A stretch of DNA of 59,184 bases from Desulfuromonadaceae bacterium (GCA_028712665.1 JAQTRC010000006.1:1-59184), one strand, 5' to 3'. Shown: positions 1-9,798, counted from the first letter of the stretch. Program-made: numbers and translations. Notes: a model not told the origin generated them from the letters alone.

Positions 1-2
1 TG

Positions 3-251
3 TCGGTTCTGGAGAAGGTCTATGACATCTCGATGGAAGAGGTTGTAAGGAAACTGAACCTCTCCGACGATGTCAGGGATGCCCTTGTCGGGCGGCAGGG
101 GGGGCTTGGGAGCCTGCTCCATGTGGCTGAACTGCTCGAGACGCTCGATTTTAGCCAGCTAGGCGCATATCTGAATGGGATGGGGATCTCCCTTGAAGAT
201 GTCCTTATGTCGCAGAAATGTGCCTTCGCCTGGCGTAAGGGGATGCTCTGA
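3..251 (+). CDS. C-terminal end of an EAL/HDOD-type (YuxH-like) signalling protein, partial
   Basis: The frame is open from the first bases of the window, so this is the 3' end of a gene that begins upstream; the ATG at 33 is internal. The visible residues are helical. They carry a GxxGxLGxLL-type segment and end in AFAWRKGML, which resembles the end of HDOD domains in EAL-HDOD proteins (typically ...YLEALRWADEL). That family links cyclic-di-GMP or related signalling to an HD-like helical domain that is usually not catalytic. No EAL motif is visible because the N-terminal part lies outside the window. Assignment rests on a short region and is moderate. Confidence 0.5.
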   Translation, partial: SVLEKVYDISMEEVVRKLNLSDDVRDALVGRQGGLGSLLHVAELLETLDFSQLGAYLNGMGISLEDVLMSQKCAFAWRKGML

Positions 252-313
252 TGTCAACCCGACCCTTCTCTTTAGGCTTGCAGTAAGGAGATCTCCGATA
301 TCATAATGTCCGC

Positions 314-844
314 ATGTTACTAAAGAGCGAATCCAGCATTGAAGTTACTCTCGAAAAATCATCTTCCGGTACATGGAAGGTGCCGGAACCTATCAAGCGT
401 CAATTCAAACCCTGGCAGCGTCTCTGGCTTGTTTCAGGAATAATCTACCTGTTATTGCTGACAGGAAGTTATTGGATGCTTATCCCTGACCAGGAGAGTA
501 TAGAGCGGCGCATGGTCCTGTCCGTCACCGAGGAGGTCAGCCGGTACGACGGCTTGGCTTTTGCCGGAGAATCTCCTCGAAAAATCTTCGAGATTGCGAG
601 AGAGCAGGGATATGCCGCCTGGATTACAGCAATCCGATCCAAGTACCGCATTGGACCAGAGGGTAATAAAGGTTTTGCCAGGATTGAGAAAGAGTACCGG
701 GAAGCCATCTCCGGTCTTCCGATGAAACAAACGCTCGGTATCCTGTTATGCATTGTCGCCTGGGGGGTACCGATGGCTCTCCTGTATGCCATAGGATTCG
801 TGGTTGACTGGATCGAGCGAGGCGCCCATGGCATCCGGAGCTGA
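314..844 (+). CDS. Hypothetical inner-membrane protein with two transmembrane segments
   Basis: This 176-residue protein is not recognised. A hydrophobic segment at about residues 36-56 and another at about 140-163 flank a hydrophilic region of roughly 85 residues. Two membrane spans with a periplasmic or cytoplasmic loop is the likely topology. It is followed after 11 bases by a secreted protein gene, which overlaps a metalloprotease gene, so the three probably form one transcription unit. The ATG at 306 is in another frame and stops at once. A purine-rich AAGGAG lies about 23 bases before the chosen ATG, which is further than usual, so the start is uncertain. Confidence 0.55.
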   Translation: MLLKSESSIEVTLEKSSSGTWKVPEPIKRQFKPWQRLWLVSGIIYLLLLTGSYWMLIPDQESIERRMVLSVTEEVSRYDGLAFAGESPRKIFEIAREQGYAAWITAIRSKYRIGPEGNKGFARIEKEYREAISGLPMKQTLGILLCIVAWGVPMALLYAIGFVVDWIERGAHGIRS

Positions 845-855
845 TCGGATCAAAT

Positions 856-1425
856 ATGAATCGATATCAAGGCAGTTTTATTTCAGATTTTCGGTGGCAT
901 GAAGTGTTCAGAGGCGTTAAACTTATTCTTGCGGTGATAGCGAGCACAGTGATGTGTGGTACGACAGTTGCGGCTTCCAAGCGTCCGGCGACCGGCGTTT
1001 GGAACTATTACCACTTCAATGGCGCAGGTTTCGAAGCTGGTCCGTCGCTTGACGGAAGGGCTTTTATCGCGCTGCGCGAGCGTGTACATCCTGTGGTCCT
1101 GCTGGCCCGGACCAGAGACATCGAGCCGATCGCTTTGCAGGAGGATGCCGGTGTAATCGCCGGAATCTGTTATATCAAGAGTTCCGTTGGCAAACTTGGC
1201 GGCGGAAATAGCGGGTATGCCCCCTCTGTACATGCAGCGATCCTGGTCTCCTCCGGCGGTAAGCCGTTTGTCACGGCACAGACGGATGATAATGGTTATT
1301 TTGCGATTGTACTTCCTGAGGGGAAATATTCGATAGGAAGCGGCCCCTTCGCGACCGAGGCTACGGTGGAACGCGGCATAACCTCGCTTGTCACGCTAAA
1401 GGCAGGCAAAAGGATGGTGGATTGA
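856..1425 (+). CDS. Secreted protein with a carboxypeptidase-regulatory-like C-terminal domain
   Basis: The 189-residue product starts with a short hydrophilic stretch, then a hydrophobic segment (about residues 21-40) ending in TVAAS, consistent with an export signal. The last 80 or so residues contain the pattern of small beta-sandwich CarboxypepD_reg-like domains: [11 protein letters not shown], then [18 protein letters not shown]. Such domains are usually structural or binding modules on exported proteins. The stop overlaps the ATG of the downstream metalloprotease by 4 nt (ATGA), so the two are translationally coupled and may act together. The middle region (about 40-100) is not recognised. 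Confidence 0.55.
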   Translation: MNRYQGSFISDFRWHEVFRGVKLILAVIASTVMCGTTVAASKRPATGVWNYYHFNGAGFEAGPSLDGRAFIALRERVHPVVLLARTRDIEPIALQEDAGVIAGICYIKSSVGKLGGGNSGYAPSVHAAILVSSGGKPFVTAQTDDNGYFAIVLPEGKYSIGSGPFATEATVERGITSLVTLKAGKRMVD

Positions 1426-3296
1426 TGAAACTGTTTCTTGTGCGGCCTATACTGGCCGCCGTAATTATGTTTCTGGCGCCGGCGCTGCCGGCTTTTGCCG
1501 GAGAGCTCGACGACCATTATCTGTCCGCGTTCGCTGAACAGCCCGGCAACGCTCTGGAAAAGGCAGTGCTATCGCAGGCTCCAGAGACGAGCGACCCCCA
1601 TTGCGGCACACCACTCAAGCATGGTCTACGCCGCGATTGGAGCAGGCTGGAGCCGGCCACACAGAAGCTGCTGGCCAAACAGTTGGCAGAGCCGGTACTG
1701 AGCGGCACGGAGTCAACTTACCTGTCGTCCGGCGGGCATTTTCTGATCCATTATGCCACTACCGGGTCGGATACTCCCACTCCAGGGGTTGGCTATACTC
1801 TTTCATCCTGGGTTCAGCAGGTTGCCCAGACATTTGAAGATGTGGCCGCTTTTTACACAGCCCGAGGGTGGAATCTGGCCCCCACCGTCAACGGCGCACG
1901 CTATAATATTTACCTGCGCAACCTGGCGCCGCTTAATCTCTACGGCCAGACAACATCCACAACCACGGTCCCGACCAGTTTCGCCAATTCGTTCGCCAGC
2001 TACATGGAGATCGACAAGGATTTCACCGGCCAAATCTATACGAACGCCCGCAACGGCAACTACACCCCCTTGCAGAGCCTGCAAATCACCGCAGCCCACG
2101 AATATCACCATGCTATCCAGTACGGCTACAACTATTTCTTCGATATCTGGTACGCGGAGGCCAGTTCCACCTGGTTCGAGGACGATCTGTACGACGGAGT
2201 CAACCAGCTTTACAGTTACATACCCACCTGGTTCAACAACAGCACCCTGCCTCTCGATACAGATGCCAGCACCACGACAGGTGGCGGCTACGGCCGCTGG
2301 ATATTCAACCGTTATCTGGCCGAACAACATGGTACTGGGGTTGTCAAAGCGGCCTGGGAGAGGCTGGCCACACTTAACTCGCCCGGCAGCAATGCCGATA
2401 TCCCAATGGCGCCTGTTCTGGATAGTATGCTTTCCGCTTCATATGCGAGCTCTCTCGGCAACGATTTTTTAGGTTTTGTCAAGAAAGTCTATCAACGCAA
2501 CTGGACAACCCACACAGGAGAGATCAGCCTCATTCACCCATACAGTCCGGTATCCGTCTACAGCGTATACCCGGTCAGCGCCACTTCCACGACACTGCCG
2601 CACTACTCGTTTGCCTACTATAAATTTTTACCGGCATCCGGGTCGCCTGCTGATCTTAACATCACCGTCAAAGGCACCGGTGGCATCAAGGCTTCCGCTT
2701 TCATAAAGAGCGGTAGCGGCGCCATCACCGAATATCCCTTCTTAAATGTAACCGGTGCTACCGTTACCATTCCCGGTTTTGCCGCTTCTGCCGAGGTGGT
2801 TCTTATGGTCGCCAATACAACCGGTGTTGACAATCACACTCTTAATTTCAGCACTAATGGAACTGTCCTGCCAGTTACAGAGCCTCCCGGAGGATCAACC
2901 CAGCCGCCTGGAAATACTGCAACTTCAAGTTCAGGAGGCGGAGGCGGCTGTTTCATCGCCACGGCAGCCTACGGTAGCTATCTGCATCCTCAGGTGGGGA
3001 TTCTTCGGGACTTCCGCGACCGTTTCCTTATGACCAATGCTCCCGGACGTACTTTTGTAGCACTTTACTATCGGATCAGCCCGCCTCTGGCCGATTTCAT
3101 CGCGCGTCATGAATTGCTGCGAAGCATGACACGTGTCGCTTTGACGCCGGTTGTTTTTGCGGTAGCGGAGCCGGTCCCGGCAGCTGCGGTATTGCTGCTG
3201 GCCATGGTCGCACTGTATCTCACGGTGAGACGACGTTTACGTTTACGGGCGAGTGAAAAACTCCCTGAAAAAAAGCTTGCTTTTGCCAAAAAATAA
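1422..3296 (+). CDS. Secreted zinc metalloprotease-like protein with CFI-box C-terminal region
   Basis: A 624-residue exported protein. Residues 1-26 form a signal peptide (hydrophobic core, then ALPAFA). A zinc-binding HExxH-type motif, AHEYHHAIQ, has its histidines near 226 and 230. Downstream, [15 protein letters not shown] (about 243-257) offers a glutamate as a possible third ligand, as in MXAN_6640-type putative metalloproteases. A proline/glycine/serine-rich linker (about 485-509) leads to [10 protein letters not shown] at about 510-519. This is the CFI-box C-terminal signature often found on exported proteins, and here it is followed by a hydrophobic helix (about 585-602) and a basic tail rich in R and K. 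That tripartite end suggests membrane anchoring or sorting. Protease activity is inferred, not shown. Confidence 0.75.
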   Translation: MMKLFLVRPILAAVIMFLAPALPAFAGELDDHYLSAFAEQPGNALEKAVLSQAPETSDPHCGTPLKHGLRRDWSRLEPATQKLLAKQLAEPVLSGTESTYLSSGGHFLIHYATTGSDTPTPGVGYTLSSWVQQVAQTFEDVAAFYTARGWNLAPTVNGARYNIYLRNLAPLNLYGQTTSTTTVPTSFANSFASYMEIDKDFTGQIYTNARNGNYTPLQSLQITAAHEYHHAIQYGYNYFFDIWYAEASSTWFEDDLYDGVNQLYSYIPTWFNNSTLPLDTDASTTTGGGYGRWIFNRYLAEQHGTGVVKAAWERLATLNSPGSNADIPMAPVLDSMLSASYASSLGNDFLGFVKKVYQRNWTTHTGEISLIHPYSPVSVYSVYPVSATSTTLPHYSFAYYKFLPASGSPADLNITVKGTGGIKASAFIKSGSGAITEYPFLNVTGATVTIPGFAASAEVVLMVANTTGVDNHTLNFSTNGTVLPVTEPPGGSTQPPGNTATSSSGGGGGCFIATAAYGSYLHPQVGILRDFRDRFLMTNAPGRTFVALYYRISPPLADFIARHELLRSMTRVALTPVVFAVAEPVPAAAVLLLAMVALYLTVRRRLRLRASEKLPEKKLAFAKK

Positions 3297-3539
3297 CTAT
3301 ATGATATCAAATTGTTGTCCTACATGAAGCGACGGTATGGTGTCCGTTGTTTCGCTTTTGATCATCGCATTCTGCCCCCCTGCATCTTCAATCCTTTCAT
3401 TGAAACAAGCAGACCGTCTGGCAGGCGAAGATTTACTGTCTGCCCGCACGTTACTGCGATCTTTTCATGGAATCATCGGTTTGATTCCTCGGTTCGTGTG
3501 TGCTTCTCCCTTTACACCGCTCCCAGAAAAGGAATCATA

Positions 3540-4880
3540 ATGACATTTGCAGAACTGGGCCTTAACCCGGCCATCCTCTCGGCTGTTACCGCCTGCGGTT
3601 ACACAGTACCCACGCCCATCCAGGAACAATCAATCCCCCTTGTAATGGCAGGTCACGACCTGATCGCCACCGCCCAGACCGGCACGGGTAAAACCGCCTG
3701 CTTCGTGTTGCCGGCACTGGAGCGTCTGCTGGCAAAATCCGCTCTCCCAGGCAAAGGTCCGCGCATTCTGGTTTTGACACCTACCCGCGAACTGGCCGCC
3801 CAGGTCATGGAGTCTGCCCGTGGATATGGCCGCGGTATCCGTCCAAGATGCGGCACCTTGCTCGGTGGCATGCCCTACCGCGAACAGCTGCGCCTTCTTT
3901 CGGCGCCCGTCGACATCATAGTGGCCACTCCCGGCCGCCTGGTGGATCATCTCGAGCGCGGCAGCATTCGCCTCGACCGGCTGGAGATGCTGGTTCTGGA
4001 CGAAGCCGACAGGATGCTTGATATGGGTTTCAGCGAGGATATCAACAAGATTGTTTCCCGCGCACCTTCAGAAAGGCAGACCGTCATGTTCACCGCCACA
4101 ATGGGGGGCGAGATTGCCAAACTGGCAGAGAGCATGCTGCGGGAACCAAAGAGAGTTCAGTTGGCGGTCAGCACCTCCTCCATCCCCCTGATCGAGCAGC
4201 GGCTCCATGTTGCCGACAACCTGAACCACAAGAAGGAACTTCTGAACCATCTGGCCGGCTCGGCGGAACTGACCCGCGCTATCATTTTCTCGGCCACCAA
4301 ACGCGACGCCGACGAATTGTCCCGCGAACTGTCCCGAAATGGTTTTCCGGCGGCTGCACTGCATGGCGACATGACCCAGATGGCCCGCAACAAGACCATC
4401 GAGCGTATGCGCCGTGGTGGTATCCGCCTGCTGGTGGCTACCGATGTTGCAGCCCGCGGACTGGATGTAAGCGGCATCAGCCACGTTATCAACTTCGATC
4501 TGCCCCGTTTCGCCGAGGATTATGTCCACCGGATCGGCCGCACCGGCCGCGCCGGAGCGACAGGCATCGCCATCTCTTTCGCATCATCGGCGGACCGGAA
4601 CTATCTGGAACGGATCGAACGTTTCATAGGCAAAAAACTGCCCGAGCAGCAAATCGCCGGCCTGGAACCATCCACTACCCTGCGTAAGGCCGCCCCTAGA
4701 AGCGGCGCTCCCAAAAAAGGGGGCATACCGCTCGGCAATCGTTTCAGCAAATCGGGCGGCAGCAAGGAAAGTAATGGGAAGCCCTGGAGCAAAACGGCCA
4801 AGCCTGCCGGAGCCGCGCCACGCCGTGGACAGCGTCCGGAGCCGGTGATCGAGTACCGTTCGAGACGTCCGCAGCTGTAA
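3540..4880 (+). CDS. rhlE: DEAD-box ATP-dependent RNA helicase, RhlE-like
   Basis: A cytoplasmic RNA-unwinding ATPase of 446 residues. All core motifs are present: Q motif in GYTVPTPIQ (20-28), Walker A AQTGTGKT (45-52), PTRELAAQ (81-88), TPGR (130-133), DEAD (154-157), TAT in place of the usual SAT (185-187), ATDVAARGLD and HRIGRTGRAG in the second RecA domain. A basic, glycine/serine/lysine-rich tail follows from about residue 385 and probably binds RNA. The frame stays open back to 3312, but the family N-terminus (TFAELGL) and an AAGGAA ribosome site nine bases upstream support the ATG at 3540. It is transcribed alone and ends at a strong hairpin terminator. The RhlE subfamily assignment is based on general resemblance. 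Confidence 0.93.
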   Translation: MTFAELGLNPAILSAVTACGYTVPTPIQEQSIPLVMAGHDLIATAQTGTGKTACFVLPALERLLAKSALPGKGPRILVLTPTRELAAQVMESARGYGRGIRPRCGTLLGGMPYREQLRLLSAPVDIIVATPGRLVDHLERGSIRLDRLEMLVLDEADRMLDMGFSEDINKIVSRAPSERQTVMFTATMGGEIAKLAESMLREPKRVQLAVSTSSIPLIEQRLHVADNLNHKKELLNHLAGSAELTRAIIFSATKRDADELSRELSRNGFPAAALHGDMTQMARNKTIERMRRGGIRLLVATDVAARGLDVSGISHVINFDLPRFAEDYVHRIGRTGRAGATGIAISFASSADRNYLERIERFIGKKLPEQQIAGLEPSTTLRKAAPRSGAPKKGGIPLGNRFSKSGGSKESNGKPWSKTAKPAGAAPRRGQRPEPVIEYRSRRPQL

Positions 4881-4905
4881 TAAAGAGTTTAAATAGTTTT
4901 TAAGC

Positions 4906-4950
4906 AGAGACCTCCGAGGCTTTAAAAGCCTCGGAGGTCTCTCCGTTTTT
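4906..4950. terminator. Strong intrinsic terminator between convergent helicase gene and rlmN
   Basis: A near-perfect inverted repeat has arms at 4906-4923 and 4925-4942 (AGAGACCTCCGAGGC and its complement) around a short AT-rich loop. It is followed on the plus strand by CCGTTTTT. The left flank contains AATAGTTTTTAAGC, which gives only a modest U tract on the minus strand. It lies 25 bases after the helicase stop and 19 bases from the end of rlmN, so it may end transcription from both sides, best for the plus strand. Confidence 0.85.
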
Positions 4951-4968
4951 CACGATCTTGCCTTGTTA

Positions 4969-6147
4969 CTATTTTTCTTTAACTCTTCTCTCTGCTCTGA
5001 GTGACTCCGGGGTGAGAAGCAGTTTCTTTTCCAGCTTCCCCTTCAACTGTCCACAGGCCGCCGATATATCTCCTCCCCTGCTGTCACGGGTGATGACAGT
5101 TACGTGCCGGTCTATCAGATATTTGTGAAAAGCGTCGATAGCCCTGCGGGTGGGGGCTTTGAACCCGCATCCCTCATGTTCGTTGAAGGGGATCAGGTTA
5201 ACCTTGTTCGGGATATCGCTCGTCAGGCGCAAAAGCCGCTTGGCATCCTCCAGCGAATCGTTTACCCCCCCCAGCATGACATATTCAAAAGTTATCTTGC
5301 GGCGGCCCGGAAGAGGAAACTCCCTGCATGCCTGCAAGAGAGCCTTTAACGGGTAACTCCGGTTTACCGGCATGATCCGGTCTCGCAGCTCATCGGTCGT
5401 GGCGTTCAGCGAAACAGCCAGATTGACGTTCGGAATTTCCCGTCCCAGTCGCGCCATTTCCGGAACGAGGCCGCAGGTTGAGAGCGTCACCCGCCGGTTC
5501 GAGAGCTGTAACCCGTTTCCGTCGAGCATGATCTGTATGGCCGGGATGACATTGTCCAGGTTGTTGAGCGGCTCGCCCATCCCCATCAGAACGATATTCC
5601 GGATATTGGCCGGCGACTCCAGGCTGTTGTCATCACTGTCGTCGCTATCATCGTCATTTTCAGGAAGTTCCCCTCCGCCTGCCTGCATGGCTGGAGGATT
5701 CTCGAACATATCGCGTTTTACGGCCATGATCTGATTTACAATCTCGGCCGTGGTCAGGTTCCGTGTCAGCCTGAAGGTGCCGGTCAGACAGAATTCGCAA
5801 GCCATGGCACAACCGACCTGGGATGAGAGGCAGAGCGTATTGCGCCCCTCGATAGGGATCAGTACCGATTCGACAGCATTGCCATCTCCCAGGTTGAAAA
5901 GATATTTGCGCGTCCCGTCGCTTCCCTCCTCCACCGCTTCCGGTTCCAAGTTGCTGATGAAGGCTGTTTCGGCCAGCTCCTTGCGGAGGTTTTTGGAGAT
6001 GTTGGTCATCACCTCAAAACTGCCGGCATCTTGCTGATAAATCCATTTAAATACCTGGAGAGCCCGGAAGCGCTCTTTGCCCTGCCCTTTTAGAAACTGC
6101 TCGAGTGCGGGCAACGGCAAATTTTTAAGGTCGGTTTTTTCCGTCAT
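4969..6147 (-). CDS. rlmN: Dual-specificity 23S rRNA/tRNA A2503/A37 C2-methyltransferase
   Basis: RlmN is a radical SAM enzyme that methylates C2 of adenine 2503 in 23S rRNA and adenine 37 in some tRNAs. The 392-residue protein has the iron-sulfur motif CxxxCxxC at Cys113, Cys117 and Cys120 ([14 protein letters not shown]), the [11 protein letters not shown]-binding motif at about 189-196, and the C-terminal catalytic cysteine in SAACGQL (about residue 365). Between the cluster motif and GMGEP there is an acidic, low-complexity insertion (about 150-180, with DDDSDDSDD) not typical of the family. The ATG overlaps the stop of mtgA by 4 nt, so the two are probably co-transcribed. Confidence 0.95.
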   Translation of the reverse strand: MTEKTDLKNLPLPALEQFLKGQGKERFRALQVFKWIYQQDAGSFEVMTNISKNLRKELAETAFISNLEPEAVEEGSDGTRKYLFNLGDGNAVESVLIPIEGRNTLCLSSQVGCAMACEFCLTGTFRLTRNLTTAEIVNQIMAVKRDMFENPPAMQAGGGELPENDDDSDDSDDNSLESPANIRNIVLMGMGEPLNNLDNVIPAIQIMLDGNGLQLSNRRVTLSTCGLVPEMARLGREIPNVNLAVSLNATTDELRDRIMPVNRSYPLKALLQACREFPLPGRRKITFEYVMLGGVNDSLEDAKRLLRLTSDIPNKVNLIPFNEHEGCGFKAPTRRAIDAFHKYLIDRHVTVITRDSRGGDISAACGQLKGKLEKKLLLTPESLRAERRVKEK

Positions 6148-7079
6148 TTCTTGTCGGCCTGGCTTTCGGCGGGAGTTGCCGGTGAGATATCCGGAAGCGG
6201 TTTTGGCGCGAGATTCTCTGTCTCTTCCCTCTTTTCCTGTTCCTTTTCTAGTGGCTTGCCAGTACTCTCTTTAGCGGCCGAAGACAACTCAGCAAAAACC
6301 GGCGGTCTGTTTATATTTTCGTCTACCTTAACCTGCATCCTCCCCACATTGGGCGATTCCGCCAGGGCCGCCTGATACTCCGTTTCGCCCAGAACGCCCT
6401 TTTGGCGCAGCAGTCTGAGGATCATGTCGGAGCGCTTCAAGACCCTGCCCAGATTTTTATAGGGGTTGTAGGCCAGCCTCGGACCGGGAAGCATCGCGGC
6501 AAGAAAGGCGCATTCGCGGGGTGTAAGCGCCGAGGCCGGTTTGTTAAAATAATATTGGGCGCCATGCCCGATGCCATAGACCATCGGCCCCAATTCAACT
6601 ACGTTCAGATATAACTCGATGATGCGCCCCTTGGTCAACTCCTGCTCCATCCGGTAGGCCAGGTATATTTCCTTCAGTTTGCGTGTAATGGTCTTTTCCC
6701 GCGACAGGAACAGGTTCTTGGCGGTCTGCTGGGTAATCGTCGAGGCCCCCCGTTTCAGGCTCTTCTTCTCCAGATCATACTTAATGGCATTCTTGATGGC
6801 TTTAACGTCAAAACCGTCATGCCGGTAAAAGTTGGCATCTTCCGCCAGAATCACTGCCCACTTCATCTCGGGAGGGATGCGGCCGGACGGAGTCCAGTTA
6901 CGGTTTTTGGGTCCGACCACAAAATTGTGGTACTTTCCTTGCCAATCTCTCACCTGGATTGTGCTGTTGAACTTCTTGTCCGCCAACTCTGCGACCGACG
7001 GCATCAGCGCCAGTGAAATGCCTATGTAGGCCAGGTAGGCGGTGATAGCCAGAAATATGTAGAACAGGAGCTTTTTCAT
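6144..7079 (-). CDS. mtgA: Monofunctional biosynthetic peptidoglycan transglycosylase
   Basis: A GT51 enzyme that polymerises lipid II into glycan strands at the outer face of the inner membrane. The 311-residue product has an N-terminal membrane anchor (about 4-26) and the GT51 motifs: catalytic Glu80 in [29 protein letters not shown] (110-123), and [13 protein letters not shown]. No transpeptidase domain follows, which marks it as the monofunctional MtgA type. A hydrophilic tail of about 65 residues rich in K, E and P extends past the usual end of the domain. It overlaps rlmN downstream by 4 nt and shares one base with the upstream DUF4124 gene, so three genes form one operon. Confidence 0.92.
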   Translation of the reverse strand: MKKLLFYIFLAITAYLAYIGISLALMPSVAELADKKFNSTIQVRDWQGKYHNFVVGPKNRNWTPSGRIPPEMKWAVILAEDANFYRHDGFDVKAIKNAIKYDLEKKSLKRGASTITQQTAKNLFLSREKTITRKLKEIYLAYRMEQELTKGRIIELYLNVVELGPMVYGIGHGAQYYFNKPASALTPRECAFLAAMLPGPRLAYNPYKNLGRVLKRSDMILRLLRQKGVLGETEYQAALAESPNVGRMQVKVDENINRPPVFAELSSAAKESTGKPLEKEQEKREETENLAPKPLPDISPATPAESQADKK

Positions 7080-7447
7080 TATTCCTCTTCAGAACTTCTC
7101 ACCCGGGGCTTCCTGGTTTTTCTCGCGGCGTTTACCGTCGAGGTGTTGATTGGCGCCGGCGCTATTACGGATGCCGGTTCTTTCTGCCCGCTCTGGTTGG
7201 CAATCTGGTTACTGTTCTGGCTACTGCTCTGGCCTGGAGCGGAATCCCCGGCTTCAGGATAAAGAGGCTTGGCCCTCGCTTTATAACGGGCGGGTATCTC
7301 ATGCTCTTTATTGGTGTAATGAACAATCCCGGCTGAATCACGCCACATGAAGACGATGCCCTGAGCCGGCAACGCCGGTAGCATCAGGGTCAAGACAATT
7401 AATGCAAATCTGACTTTCAGTCGAAAAATAGTTGGTATCAAAACCAT
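7079..7447 (-). CDS. Exported DUF4124-domain protein
   Basis: A 122-residue protein with an N-terminal hydrophobic export signal (about residues 10-30). The DUF4124-type core MWRDSAGIVHYTNKEHEIP follows, a small beta-hairpin domain common on exported proteins. The rest is low-complexity, rich in Q, N, S, P and K, and ends in a basic then acidic tail. Its stop shares one base with the mtgA start, so it is likely the first gene of the DUF4124-mtgA-rlmN operon. DUF4124 domains often occur next to cell-wall enzymes; a role in envelope maintenance is an inference. Confidence 0.7.
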   Translation of the reverse strand: MVLIPTIFRLKVRFALIVLTLMLPALPAQGIVFMWRDSAGIVHYTNKEHEIPARYKARAKPLYPEAGDSAPGQSSSQNSNQIANQSGQKEPASVIAPAPINTSTVNAARKTRKPRVRSSEEE

Positions 7448-7640
7448 ACCCTCAGTCTGAATTTAAACAGATAGGCCTTTATGCCACAAGACGACCATGC
7501 TCTACAACAAAATCAGGACAAGAGGCTTTTGGATTTATTGCAATAATGCTATAAACAGCAACTATTGCAATATCGAGATAAGAAGCCTGCGAGTGGAACT
7601 CACCGGCGCAGATATTTTTAAAGAGCAAGAGGATTTGTAG

Positions 7641-8021
7641 ATGCTGATACAAGCTGTAATCTGGATGAATCTGGCTCTTATATTTTACACCTGGGCGGTA
7701 TTCAGCGGGCGGAAACATGGACTGCACCGGAAGCATCTGATCATTTTCGGCATCGGCCTCTTATGCGATTACCTGGGAACCCACCAGATGAACCTGTTCG
7801 CGCATACCTACGGCAAGGCTCCCGAATGGCACAACATCACCGGCATCGCCTCGCTGGTCGGGATGGCATTCCATTTCATACTGGCTTTGGTCGCCTCGCT
7901 GTCACACAGGGCCGAGGTGGCTAACCGCGTCTTCCATCGCGTCAGCCTGAGCATCTATACCTGCTGGCTGATCGCCTTCCTGAGCGGAGCCATCTCCGGT
8001 ATGATGCGTATGAAAGGATAA
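7641..8021 (+). CDS. HsmA/TIGR03987-type small membrane protein
   Basis: A 126-residue protein with four predicted membrane helices (about 4-22, 34-52, 69-90 and 101-120). Conserved polar residues sit at the helix ends: GTHQMNLFA and GMAFHFILA place histidines inside the bilayer. Length and the pattern match the HsmA/TIGR03987 family, whose function is not established. An AGAGGA ribosome site seven bases before the ATG supports the start. It is a single gene on the plus strand between the divergent DUF4124 operon and a convergent radical SAM gene. The 193 bases upstream carry no promoter that I can assign with confidence. Confidence 0.65.
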   Translation: MLIQAVIWMNLALIFYTWAVFSGRKHGLHRKHLIIFGIGLLCDYLGTHQMNLFAHTYGKAPEWHNITGIASLVGMAFHFILALVASLSHRAEVANRVFHRVSLSIYTCWLIAFLSGAISGMMRMKG

Positions 8022-8025
8022 AAGG

Positions 8026-8134
8026 TTGAAGCAAAGGCAGGCTGAAGGTCGAAGTAAAACCTTTAGCCTGCCTTTCTTAACCTTCAACCTTCAACCTTCA
8101 ACCTTCAACCTTCAACCTTCAACCTTCAGCCTTA
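8026..8134. repeat. Heptad repeat array (CCTTCAA)6 with inverted left arm
   Basis: Six perfect tandem copies of CCTTCAA run from 8081 to 8122, followed by CCTTCAG. A weaker left arm with GGTTGAAG and GGCTGAAGG-like units (about 8026-8056) is inverted relative to it, so the transcript could fold into a hairpin. It sits between convergent genes and could act as a terminator or REP-like element. Confidence 0.85.
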
Positions 8135-8139
8135 TTTCC

Positions 8140-9606
8140 TCAATAACTCTTGAATGCGTCCGTAGTGAAATGCATCGGCATTTCAGAACCGGCGAAATCG
8201 AAATATTTTCCGTGGTCTTTCATCATCAGTTTGAATGCGCTGAGCATGTACCTCCTTTTAAAACCGTCTTCCAACGCGACGATTTCCTGCACTTTATTAC
8301 TGTAAAATTGCATGTAACAGGTGCCGAGCGCCTGCGTTATTTCGTCCATGCTCATCTCCAAGGGCTCGATTATCGGGGTCACCAGGTTGTATTTTGAGTA
8401 ATCCCATACCCTGATCCGATCCTTCATCTCCGCGTGTATCGGGGTGAACGGCATCGGAGTGACCACGGGAAATACGGCAATATCCGGATTCAAGTAGATG
8501 GCCGAGTCAATGTTGTTTTGTATGGAGTGCCAGGTTTCGTTCGGAAAGCCGATCATGAACGATGCCTCCGTAATGATGCCGTTTTCGCGGCAGAGGTCCA
8601 ATGCCTGCTTGTTCTGTTCGAAACTGGTGCCTTTGTTCAGGCTGTTCAAGGTGTCCTTATCGGCGCTCTCTGCGCCGATGTAAATGTGGATGATCCCGGC
8701 ATCACGGTATTTGTGCAGGATGTCCGCATCCCTGATGATATCTTCAACCCTGGTTTCTATCAGGAGAAGGACTCCTAACTTCCGCTCGATCAACAGGTCA
8801 AGAAACAGTTCCCAGCGGTCCCGGTGTTTCGTCGGGTAGGCGTCGATCAACGTAAAAAAGCTGATATCATAGGTATCGATCAGATGCGCCATCTCTTCGA
8901 TAACATTTTCCGGTTTTCTGCATCGCCAATCCTCGCGCCAGAACATCCGTTGGCTGCAAAAAGCGCACCCCATATCGCAGCCGCGGGAGGTAAGGATAGA
9001 AGCCATTCTGCCGCCGGGCGCGACGCGGTACTGGTAGTCGTCCCAATCCAGCAGATGCCATGCTGCAGACAGGGAGTCCAGTTCGACTATATGGGCTTGA
9101 TTTTCATTTGATACTACCTGGTTCCCCTCCAGATAGGCGATCCCCTTGACGCTTTTTCCCTTTCCCTCGGGAATCGCGGCAAGCAGTTGTTTCAGCGTCT
9201 GCTCCGGTTCTCCCTTCAGGATATAATCCACGTGGTTTTTGTCGTCTTCAAGGATTTCATTAAACATGAACGTGGGATGAGGGCCTCCCAGCAAGGTGAC
9301 AATGGCCGGATTTACCTCTTTGGTAACATCCAGAATCTTGAGGGCGTCGGGAACCGTTGCGGTGCTGATGGCGCCGGTAACCGGAAGATAATCCAGGGTC
9401 ATGACGTAATCGGGTTGGAATCGTTCTATTTCCTGCCTGATATCATCGAAGTTAAGGCCTTTGTTCATCGCGTCAAATATTCTGGCTTCGTGTCCCGCTT
9501 CAATTGCCGCTCCGGCGAGATAGGCGAGATGCAGAGGGGGCCAGTTCCCGACAACCTGAACTCCCCAGCAGTGATAAGGTGCTGTTACAAAAAGTATCTT
9601 GCTCAT
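8140..9606 (-). CDS. B12-binding-domain radical SAM protein (first of two paralogues)
   Basis: A 488-residue cytoplasmic enzyme of the cobalamin-dependent radical SAM class. Residues 1-140 form a B12-binding Rossmann domain (KILFVTAPYH at the start, GGPHPTF at about 108-114). The radical SAM cluster motif CxxxCxxC follows at Cys210, Cys214 and Cys217 (SRGCDMGCAFCSQ). Members of this class methylate unactivated carbons or rearrange lipids and cofactors; the substrate here is unknown. The close relative at 11799-13268 shares architecture, length and motifs. Heptad arrays lie on both sides. Neighbouring kinase and regulator genes suggest the enzyme may belong to an envelope-responsive system, but that is inference. 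Confidence 0.88.
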   Translation of the reverse strand: MSKILFVTAPYHCWGVQVVGNWPPLHLAYLAGAAIEAGHEARIFDAMNKGLNFDDIRQEIERFQPDYVMTLDYLPVTGAISTATVPDALKILDVTKEVNPAIVTLLGGPHPTFMFNEILEDDKNHVDYILKGEPEQTLKQLLAAIPEGKGKSVKGIAYLEGNQVVSNENQAHIVELDSLSAAWHLLDWDDYQYRVAPGGRMASILTSRGCDMGCAFCSQRMFWREDWRCRKPENVIEEMAHLIDTYDISFFTLIDAYPTKHRDRWELFLDLLIERKLGVLLLIETRVEDIIRDADILHKYRDAGIIHIYIGAESADKDTLNSLNKGTSFEQNKQALDLCRENGIITEASFMIGFPNETWHSIQNNIDSAIYLNPDIAVFPVVTPMPFTPIHAEMKDRIRVWDYSKYNLVTPIIEPLEMSMDEITQALGTCYMQFYSNKVQEIVALEDGFKRRYMLSAFKLMMKDHGKYFDFAGSEMPMHFTTDAFKSY

Positions 9607-9627
9607 TAATTTCTCCCGTTCGTGTAT

Positions 9628-9716
9628 TAGGCTAAAGACTGAAGGCTGAAGACTGAAGGCTGAAGACCGAAGGTTAAAAACTGAAGTATTTTTTAGTACC
9701 TTCAGCCTTCAGTCTA
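9628..9716. repeat. Heptad repeat array with inverted arms
   Basis: The left arm (about 9628-9682) contains GACTGAAG, GGCTGAAG and CCGAAGG units every seven bases. A short AT-rich middle leads to the inverted right arm CCTTCAGCCTTCAGTC (about 9700-9716). It lies upstream of the radical SAM gene start at 9606. The next array is about 80 bases away. Confidence 0.85.
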
Positions 9717-9798
9717 TTTACCTGATTTATCGCTCGCTACACTAACAGGTAAAGGTAAAGAGAGGATAATGGTAATGTAAAGATTTGGTAAAGAAAGG

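Noticed and set aside
1753-2472. Plus-strand ORF of 239 codons
   Set aside because: It lies in another frame of the metalloprotease gene and is rich in P, S, T and R with no recognisable domain.
8081-8130. CRISPR-like regular repeat
   Set aside because: The period is only seven bases with no spacers, no leader and no cas genes; similar arrays occur in many gaps.
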